A stretch of 64,000 bases of DNA, taken from Metellina segmentata (Eukaryota > Arthropoda > Arachnida > Araneae > Tetragnathidae). Position numbers and translations under genes: made by a program. The stretch lies in assembly GCA_947359465.1 (NCBI GenBank), contig OX375879.1, positions 122,412,377 to 122,476,376 on the forward strand, read 5' to 3'. Shown here piece after piece: positions 56,717 to 64,000 of this stretch; the stretch's first letter is position 1, and every line of letters starts with the position of its first letter. Below the pieces are notes generated by a model that made no database searches, was not told where the DNA came from, and worked only from the letters and a program-made list of their open reading frames with translations.

Positions 56717-57675
56717 CGGCCATATTCACAAGTCTCGAGTTAACTCGAGGATTAGCAAGAACGGTATTCTCAAACAGCGTGTTAAGTGATCCGGGGATTA
56801 AAATGAGACGCTCGCTGTGATTGGCTACCTCACGATCACGTGGTATTGTTTACATTGGTTGAGACGCCCGAATCTGCATTCATACTGATCAAGCACGTAC
56901 TTCGCCGCAGAATTGATTCCAAATTGTGAATAAATAGGACTCGTACAGCATTTTAATATGGTTTTGGGAAAAGTAATGCAAAGGTATTTAATTTCAAGTT
57001 GGATTTTTATGGAAACCTAAATTTTGCAATAAAGAATTGTACTTAATGTCTTGACAGATGTATGTAATCCGATTATCTTTGTACTTGTCAGTATGGGTGT
57101 GTGTTGGTGGTGTGAAAAGTGACTTGCATTGTTAATTTTCTTTCATTCGTAACAATTCAACAGAATAATTTTTATTCTATGACGAATTTGTATCTGCCAA
57201 GGTCGTTTTCTACCGTTCGCTCTCTCCAGCTTAGAGGACAGACGTGGCGCCATCTATCTTTTCGCTAAGCTGCTTGTTAAGATTACGCAGCTACATTTAT
57301 TTTCATTTTTCTTTTGAATTACAGTAAAATTATGTTTTAAATTTTCCATTTAAGGAATATTATGATGAGGACATGAGCTGCTATGTAGCAGGTGCTCACG
57401 TCCAATCCAGTGACCAGTCGTCGCAAGAATACTATACTTTAGCATAGAATGAAATATGTCATCCATTTTGTTTTTTGCAGAATATCCTTCGCAAAAAGGC
57501 AGTACTGCGCATGCGTAACTCTTACTCGCGAGTTAACTCGCCGATTTCGGAGGATCAAAATGTAACACTGAACCGGCAGTTTAAACCACGGATCAGGACT
57601 TGTGAATACGGTTTTTTCGATAACTCGCGGATTATCGTTGATTCTCGAGTTAACTCGGACTTGTGAATACGGCCG
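56717..57675. mobile_element. TIR element nested in copia pol (PIF/Harbinger-like?)
   Basis: Ends CGGCCATATTCACAAGTC and GACTTGTGAATACGGCCG: near-perfect 18-bp inverted repeats, each followed inward by the palindrome CTCGAGTTAACTCGAG. 959 bp, no long coding frame. Termini of the GGCCxTATTCAC type are common in PIF/Harbinger elements, but the flanking trinucleotides TAA and TTG do not match, so the family is tentative. It splits the copia protease-to-integrase region. Confidence 0.75.
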
Positions 57676-58023
57676 TTGGAGTTTACATTATACACTTTAC
57701 TAGAATTCTTGTGTTCAGTTCTTTTATAAAAATATGGTTTACAAAAATGTAGCCTGTTTATACGTTTAGCATAAAATAAACTTTTACCACATTTGTCATG
57801 TAGTTACTCTACCATTTTTACCTACAAAAGTTAACCCTTCTTTTTCCAAAAGTGGCCCCAAAATTAAATTTCGCCGTAATTTTGAAGAGTACATCACATT
57901 TTTTAAAACTATACAGACTGTTTTTTGTTTATTATGTTTAACGTAGAACACTACACCTTATACCGGGCTTTCTATGTTACCTATAGCTAGCATAACTTTA
58001 TTTTTAACGAGTGAGTTTAAGAT

Positions 58024-58924
58024 CTATAAATAAGTCCAGATTATTGTAAAATGATTTGACGCAGCCGTGTCGAACAACCAATACGAACTTTCATTTAAAG
58101 AATTACAGTTTAGTTCAACATTTTTATTTTCAGACACATCACAAAAATCAACTTTTAGAATTTGGAAATTTAGTTTTGCATTCAAAAGCAGGATGTCCAA
58201 TTTTATTACATTTATAGCACACAGATGGTCCGATTTGTTTCTGAACTTTAGTTTTAACATCTTTACAATAAAATTTTAAATTAGGATCTTTGCGATTTTT
58301 AGATTTAACAGTAAATACATAACTAGTATCATTCTAATCCAATTTTAACAATTTCAGACGATTCTGTTCGGCAATTAATTCAGTTAAAACATATTTGAAT
58401 TTAGTATCGGTCCATCTATAAATATTTTGAACCACATTCAGAAAGTTTTCCGGCAGGGATCTAATAAGTAAATAAGACTGTTGTAAGTCACTCACATTTT
58501 CACTGGCTTCTTTTAATTTCGTGGTAGTAGATCTGACTCTGGAGGCGAAGATCCCAATATCTTCATTTTCCAGGTATCAGTGATTATGAAGTTCATCTAA
58601 TAGCTGGATCGTAGTAACTCTGGAGGTTGGTGCAAAATGGTCTTAAAGAATCTTACATGCTGTAACAGCAACGTCCGTGTCATCAATTAGACATCGAAAG
58701 TCCTGTGAGATGCGAAGGTAGATTGTAGAATAGCCTCGCCCTTTTCTATGGTTGAAATCTTGGGTTTCTTTTCGCGAACATTCCTTCGGTACATCAGGTT
58801 CTGACTCGTCAATGAATGACCAGAGTCAGCGGTCCACCAAAATCATTTTGGCCTCTTTCTGCCACGTTGAATAGTTGCTAGCATTCAATTGCTTGATTGG
58901 TAAATCCGTTCGTAAAAATTCCAT
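58024..58924 (-). pseudogene. copia gag and protease start
   Basis: Starts at ATG 58922-58924 with MEFLRTDLPIKQLNASNYST and WQKEAKMILVDR, the usual start of copia Gag, then TGA where a Trp is expected. A CCHC knuckle (CYKCNKIGHPAFEC) lies near 58180-58220. The protease active site WLFDTAASNHFT is at about 58045-58080 (D-T-A version of D-S/T-G). Frame breaks between the parts. Confidence 0.88.
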
Positions 58925-59083
58925 GCTGGAATTTGATTGCACGGTCACCTAAGCACTTGCACCTTTGCAAAATATTACTTTGCTAAGGTGCAAGTGGCTA
59001 TTTATTCGGCCCCTATCAAATAAGTCTGATGGTTCCGGTAGCTCGAGATCAATCGGCAGCGACTGGAGGTAACTCGGGTTGAT

Positions 59084-59097
59084 CTGGGTCCATAACC
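59084..59097 (-). promoter_or_regulatory. copia primer-binding site for a half-tRNA (initiator Met)
   Basis: One base inside the 5' LTR, the minus strand reads GGTTATGGACCCAG. This is complementary, with one mismatch, to the 3' end of the 5' half of initiator tRNA-Met (CUGGGCCCAUAACC), the primer used by Drosophila copia. It does not resemble a PBS for an intact tRNA 3' end. Confidence 0.75.
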
Positions 59098-59291
59098 GTA
59101 TTTGGGTTACGGTCAAAGTAAAAGCCGGATACAGCATTTAAAAAATTATCTTCATTTAAGTAAAGTATTTAAATTACATAGTATAAAAGTATAAATTATT
59201 AAAAGTAACAAATAGGTGTACTTACCTTGCCCGTAGGCTTTAGAAAAAGAGAGGACTGAGCATTGAATAAATCACACTGTCATCCAATATA

Positions 59292-60492
59292 CACAGTCCA
59301 GTCACATTAATGTGACCACCTGTCAAAAGCCAGAATAACCACCTTTGTCAGAGCGGACCGCTGCGAAACGTGCAGGAAGGGAGTCAATTAGGTTTCTGAA
59401 GGTGTTCACTGGGATATTGAGCCATGCCGACTCCAGTGCCTTGGCCAGCTGCGCTAGATTACGCGGTTGAGGATCCGTGGCGCCAACAACCCGATCAAGG
59501 TGGTCCCACAGATTCTCAATTGGGTTTAAATCCGGTGAGTTTGCTGGCCAGTGGAGTATGGTAAACTCATCCTGGTGCTCTTCGAACCACGTACATACAT
59601 TGCAAGCTGTATGACACCTCACATTGTCCTGCTGGTAGATGCCATCATTCTGAGGAAAAATAATTCGCATGCAGGGGTGGACATGGTCCGCAAGGACAGA
59701 TGCGTACTTGTGCTGATCCATCGTGCCTTCCACAATGATGAGTGTACCCAGTGAATGCCAGGAAAATATTCCCCAAACCATAATGCTCCCTCCTCCAGCC
59801 TGGATCCTTCTGGCAATTGCTGCAGGGTGTTTGCATTCAGACGTTTCACGGCGTATACGCCAACGTCCATCTGTCCGATTGAGCATAAAACGAGATTCAT
59901 CGGAAAAAGCCACTTGTCGTCACTCTGGACGTCCAGTTGCGGTACTGGCATGCAAATTCCAGCCTTTGTCGCCGATGAACAGCAGTCAGCATAGGTGCAT
60001 TAAACCAGGCGTCTGCTGCAGAGGCCCTTGCGCAGCAACGTTCGCTGAACCGTTATTGAGGATACACTCTTGGTAGCCCCTTGGTTCATCTGGGCGGTCA
60101 GTTGCACGTCTATTCGCCCGAACGCATCTCCGTAGCCCTCGTTCGCCTCTGTCATCTATAGACTGTGGTGCACCACCTGTGCCACGCCGATGATTTTGGA
60201 TTTTGCCATGCACAGTATTCTTTTACCACGGCGGCACGAGAACAGTTCACAAAATTAGCCGTTTCCGAAATGCTTCCACCCTTGGCCCGAAAACCAATAA
60301 TCATGCCATTTTGGACGTCGAATTTATCTATACGTTTCTGCATTACGCCAACGATTGAAATGCTTTCCGATGCCCTAGGACATCCTTTATATACACTCCA
60401 CTGCAATGTGCTGCCACCTGCCTTTTGTGATTGGTTATTTCACGTTGACTTTTGAAAGTAGGTGGTGGTCACATTAATGTGACTGGACTGTG
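59292..60492 (-). mobile_element. Tc1/mariner element, full length (1201 bp)
   Basis: Ends CACAGTCCAGTCACATTAAT on both sides, flanked by TA (59290-59291 and 60493-60494). It sits in the copia LTR, so it is younger than the copia insertion. It is the full-length relative of 20280-21046. Confidence 0.95.
59323..60406 (-). pseudogene. Tc1 transposase, frame-broken
   Basis: N-terminal helix-turn-helix part in 60406-60152 (DVQNGMIIGFRAKGGSISET, FVNCSRAAVVKEYCAWQNPK). The middle is shifted or has stops (60150-59915). The catalytic part 59913-59323 is open: MAFSDESRFML (first Asp), GIYQQDNVRCHTA (second Asp) and SPDLNPIENLWDHLDR (Glu, DD34E type), to the stop after KGGYSGF. Catalytic residues are intact, but the DNA-binding half is out of frame. 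Confidence 0.92.
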
Positions 60493-60615
60493 TATATACA
60501 TTTCAAATAGGGATAGATAAGGTAGTAACCAATCAGCCTGAAGTGGGTGGGACTAAAAATGATATGATTGTTTTTGCATATTAGATCTTGTTTATAAACA
60601 TACTCTAACAAGATC

Positions 60616-60760
60616 AGGGAAAATTCCCAAATTTCACACAAAATCAAGGAAATTTTGATAACTTGGACGATAACTATTATCGTTTGCCCTGTTTAGAGAT
60701 GCGAGATTACGAGTACTTTTAAGAATAAAATAAATCGAGATTCGCCAAAATTGTGGCGTC
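60616..60760 (+). repeat. dispersed repeat, pair with 61848-62010
   Basis: Shares GGGAAAATTCCCAAATTTCA, AAGGAAATTTTGATAA, CTATTATCGTTTG and TTAGAGATGC with 61848-62010 in the same orientation. A related end (GGGGAATTTTCAGGGAAC, 53280-53298) borders the other side of the copia element, so copia inserted into a member of this family. Confidence 0.65.
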
Positions 60761-61264
60761 GTAATTTTTTAACACATCGAAAACTGCCGCCATTGTTTTT
60801 GCATCGGCCGGCAATACAACTTGTAGTTTACAATTTAAAATTCACGTAACTAATAATGTTTTTTTGTGCATTAAATTAATATTTTTCGCTTGCAATTACA
60901 TTTTTGTAGACTTTTTTATATATATTTGCATTTGCTTTCAATTTTTTGTATGAATTGTATTTATTGTATGGCTTCACATTCGTTGGGAGTGCTCATGTCC
61001 CTGGTGCAGAATTATATTCAGTGTTATGCAGCGCAATTGTTCTGCTGGTATTTTGTCTGAATTTCGAAAATATGCAGTAAAATCAAAAACGGATGTAAAA
61101 CACAATTATTGGCTAAATATGTATTCCATATTTATAATAAAACATCAAAATCAATTAACTAACTTTATTTAAAACTAAGGCATACTTTAAGAATTTGCAA
61201 TTCTATCGATAATGTTTGAAGTTAAATATTTTGTCATTGACATAGAAGATGTGCTTTTTATGAA

Positions 61265-61445
61265 ATGTTGTGGTAATTTGGACAGTAAGCGAGGTTGTTC
61301 CGTAGCTAGAGAAGAATAAAAAGTGTGTCAAGGAGAACGCTTTGCACTTTAGGACATCGTAACTTATAATGGAAAAAATCCACCAAAATTTTGATAAAAT
61401 TAAAGGAAAATTGTTCTGAGGCGGACAGTTTTAAGTCCTTTCTGC
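61265..61445 (+). repeat. dispersed repeat, pair with 27236-27460
   Basis: GTTGTTCCGTAGCTAGAGAA, GGACATCGTAAC and CCAAAATTTTGATAAAATTA match the other copy. Confidence 0.68.
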
Positions 61446-61446
61446 T

Positions 61447-61590
61447 TCCGGGGCTCAGGTGTTGACCTTGTCAACTGACCATGATTTAAAATGTTGAGAT
61501 GTTGTCCTCTGATCTTTCCCTTATTGACTGATCCAAGACTTGCCCATTGCTTTATTGCTCCATTGAAACGTTAATTCAACTACTACCTGA
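61447..61590 (+). repeat. degraded SINE piece
   Basis: GGCTCAGGTGTTG, TGACCATGATTTAAAA, TTGTCCTCTGATCTTTCCCT and AACGTTAATTCAACTACTACC follow the SINE body and tail. Confidence 0.65.
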
Positions 61591-61847
61591 ATTAGACCAG
61601 TTAACACTGTATACCATAGGACTTAATTGAAGAAAATCACCTCACTTCAACTGCATCTGTGATTGCAGAAACCATGAGTCCAATTTTTCAAATTTGAGAA
61701 AACAGTTAGCTAAACCCCCTTAAGTCAATTACTTGTGTGGTTTCTGCACCTGGTGCATTTTTTCATGACCCTATAATTACTAACTTAAGCCAAACAATCC
61801 AATTTATGCAATAAAGCTGCATGGTGGTAACAGAATGAGGAAATAGG

Positions 61848-62010
61848 GGAATTCTCAGGAAAAACTTCCAAATTTCACAGAAAATCAGGGAAGTTTTGAT
61901 AATTTAAACGGTTACTATTATCGTTTGTCCTATTTAGAGATGCACGATTAAGAGTGCTTTTGAGAATCGAATAAATCGTATTAGCCAAAATTGTAATTCA
62001 AATAAAGAAC
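61848..62010 (+). repeat. dispersed repeat, second copy
   Basis: See 60616-60760: the two direct copies are about 1.2 kb apart. Confidence 0.65.
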
Positions 62011-62088
62011 CCTAGCGTCATAATTTTGAAACATCGCAAAACCCAATGCCGACATCTGCATGTTCAAATCGGAACCAAGAGAGGCCAA

Positions 62089-62462
62089 ATGTATAGGGAC
62101 ATTCTGGAACAACATGTACATTTGGTTAGGGTACCATGGGCTCAGAATTTGTGTTTATGGATGACAACGCCCGTCCTCACCGTGCAAATATATTAAACAA
62201 ATGTCTTGAATCTGAGGATATCACCCGTATGGAATGGCCAGCATTCTCACCTGACTTGAATTCGATAGAGCATGCGTGGGACATGCTTGGCTGACGTGTT
62301 GCAGCCCGTCAACCACCTCCTACATGTGTACCGGAACTTCAGAGAGCTTTGCTTGCTATGTGGAGTGATCTTCCCCAACATCAGCTCGATAATTTGATCG
62401 TCAGCATGACTAGGCGTTGTACGAACTGTATTTTTATGTCTGGGAGACATACAATGTATTAA
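62089..62462 (+). pseudogene. Tc1/mariner transposase C-terminal remnant
   Basis: MYRDILEQHVHLVRVPW, then after a frame change (near 62135) GSEFVFMDDNARPHRANILN (second catalytic Asp) and FSPDLNSIEHAWDML (catalytic Glu). An in-frame TGA at about 62292 replaces an Arg codon, and the frame then stays open to TAA 62460-62462. A different Tc1 lineage from the two others in the window; the inverted repeats were not found. Confidence 0.88.
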
Positions 62463-62858
62463 CCATCATACCAACCATGTCATGTTAAGTTTTTGTAAGG
62501 TCGATGTTTTTTGTAATTGCTTCAGTGAGCAAAAATTGTAGTTTTTATGAATGGTATACATACACCATTGTTTCTTGTTCCTTATCTTTTGTTTAATACA
62601 TAGGTTTTATGAATAAGTCACGTTTGTTTTGTTTCTGAACCTTTATTTGCTGGAGCTGGCATCCTTAATTTATAGACATAAGTGCAGAAAATCCATTTAA
62701 GATCCAGAGAAAGTCCCTAAATGGACCTACAAAAATTTAGTAGACATACTGCAGAATATAAATGGATGTTGTTCAACTGTACTTTTCTGAAACTGAAATA
62801 GTTACTTGTGTAATAAATCCCGTTACATGTTTAAATATAATTTTTCCTTTGCTTTCAG

Positions 62859-62966
62859 AATCTGATAATGAATCTGTTTCCAGTACTCCTGTAAAAATGT
62901 CCACTGATTCAGTAGGACCGGACCAGGTTGGCTTTGCCAAGAGCAACCTTTTATCTAAACTATCAG
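62859..62966 (+). CDS. ZC3H11A: ZC3H11A coding exon 5
   Basis: 108 nt, phase 1 to phase 1, between the strong acceptor CTTTGCTTTCAG and the donor CTATCAG|GTAAGA. With the preceding G it encodes ESDNESVSSTPVKMSTDSVG and PDQVGFAKSNLLSKLSG. Acidic/Ser-rich, no domain; placed by its open frame, phase fit and splice sites rather than by a motif. Intron 4 before it is 9747 bp and holds the copia element and a Tc1 remnant. Confidence 0.8.
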
Positions 62967-63359
62967 GTAAGATTTAAATCTGACTAGTATTAGTATTTTA
63001 GTGAAAAACATTTTCCTTGTGCATGAGTAATTTATTTCAAAACTGTCGGGGCATATAACAGGTAACTTTTGATCTATTGTCACTTTTTTGACATTTTGTC
63101 ACTTTTTCAGGTGTTTAAATTCTTAAATTCTACTTGGAGAAAACAATTTTTAATGCTTAATTAAGAAAATTCTTCTTTTCCTCTAAAAAAAATTAAATGT
63201 CAACCTTGTACATATTGTGTAATTTCGTCTTGCGTTGGAAATTATCCAGACTAGTTTGCTCCATGGCAGGTACACCATTTGAACGTCTTTCAGAAGGGGT
63301 GGCAATTCCCCTCCCCCTTCTGAATGACACTTGTGTTTCAACAAGTCTGGTTCAAGACT

Positions 63360-64000
63360 GATATTGTAAAAAAATCACGATTAAAAAAAATTAATTAATT
63401 GGTTTTTTTTTTAATTTAAATCAGATTTTTTTATTTAAATTTCTTTAGGCCCTATACTGTTTTTACAATAATTATATATAAATTTGTTAAATAAAAAATT
63501 GAGTTTGTGACATGGTAAATCAATATTTACTTAACATTTGTTAAACTTTAAAACACAAGCTGACATCATACAGTTTTCCTTGAGTAAATTACATCATGTT
63601 AACAAATTTATCAGTAAGTGTAAGTGACGGACATAAACTATAGTGTGAGAAGTAGAATAGAGGACAGAGAAATAATCAGACTATAGTGAATTCTAATAAA
63701 ACTGCCGAGCAGCAATAATAAATGAATTTTCACTTACTTTTAATTCATATTGGATCTTTCTTCCTGCTGACATTTTAATGGCTGTGTGTGTGAAAATGTA
63801 TATTTCTACTCTTTAATCTCTATTGCACACCACAAGAATAAGCTGACGGACAAATGCCTCAAAAAACTTTACTTCCTACTTGTGTGTGTTTTTTTAGCTA
63901 ATGAAATCAGTCACCCCTTTAGTTTATAATTTTGAATCAAGCTGTTGCATACTTCCTTTAAGTGTTTATATTATGAGTGTTCTTAATCAGGAATGTTGAT
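63360..64000 (+). mobile_element. hAT-type non-autonomous element (copy C), runs off window
   Basis: The left end is eroded (GATATTGT for CAGGGTGT), then TAAAAAAATCACGATT, GGCCCTATACTG, AATTTGTTAAATAAAAAATT and the interior shared with copies A and B. It preserves the empty version of the site into which the LINE inserted in copy B (TTTTCACTTACTTTTAATTC near 63735). Lies in ZC3H11A intron 5. Confidence 0.88.

Larger units (their letters stand above)
53319..60610 (-). mobile_element. Ty1/copia LTR retrotransposon, complete structure, dead
   Basis: Two related LTRs (53319-53624, and 59099-60610 with a Tc1 inside) enclose gag, protease, integrase, RT and RNase H in copia order on the minus strand. 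It is flanked by a 5-bp duplication AGATC (53314-53318 and 60611-60615). The polypurine tract (GGGTGAGAGAGGGCCAGT on the minus strand, 53625-53645) abuts the 3' LTR. Coding regions have many frame breaks. It lies in ZC3H11A intron 4, antisense to the gene. Confidence 0.95.
59099..60610 (-). repeat. copia 5' LTR, interrupted by Tc1
   Basis: Minus strand starts TGTTAGAGTATGTTTATAAA. Length without the Tc1 and its TA duplication is about 309 bp, matching the other LTR. Confidence 0.92.

Overview
The window is eukaryotic nuclear DNA: AT-rich, with an intron-split gene, splice sites, abundant low-copy mobile elements and almost no long open frames outside those elements. The two host genes (a ZC3H11A-type CCCH zinc-finger gene and an EXD1-type piRNA-pathway gene), together with the mix of CR1-like LINE, Tc1, hAT, Ty3/gypsy and Ty1/copia elements and a tRNA-derived SINE, fit a non-insect arthropod. 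An arachnid such as a spider is my best guess; that is an inference from element style, not proven here.

Layout. 1-4103 is a decayed Ty3/gypsy element cut by the window edge. 5811-6990 is a 5'-truncated CR1-like LINE. 9836-12666 holds two copies of a 536-bp hAT-type MITE facing each other, then a 974-bp inverted-repeat element; 12707-13800 holds two copies of another MITE. 13932-15810 is a cluster of tRNA-derived SINEs that leads into EXD1 (15989-17725, + strand, one uninterrupted coding block). 20280-31000 is a mosaic: a Tc1 deletion derivative, a transposase remnant interrupted by a hAT MITE, a third 541-bp MITE, a LINE copy rearranged by a Tc1 insertion plus deletion, and a 3-kb hAT element (27880-30890) that carries a palindrome-rich repeat. 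31700-38340 has more SINEs, a copia remnant and a 1137-bp hAT-type element.

From about 38.36 kb onward lies ZC3H11A (+ strand): a probable promoter, then five coding exons (43085-43144, 43556-43675, 51033-51156, 52941-53111, 62859-62966) with compatible phases, encoding the three CCCH fingers and the start of a Ser/Pro-rich region; the gene runs off the right edge. Its introns are swollen by nested elements. Intron 2 holds a hAT element that itself holds a nearly intact antisense CR1-like LINE (45289-49457; ORF2 open over about 967 codons, ORF1 with one in-frame TAG). Intron 4 holds a full Ty1/copia element on the minus strand (53319-60610) with a 5-bp target duplication, a copia-type half-tRNA primer site, a Tc1 in one LTR and a TIR element in pol.

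Most of the signal is therefore layered transposon history that can be read from target-site duplications. I saw no convincing new gene system. The best leads are the near-intact LINE with its amber-split ORF1, the palindrome-rich repeat family, the convergent MITE pair that could form a long hairpin, and an intronless EXD1 with degenerate nuclease motifs.
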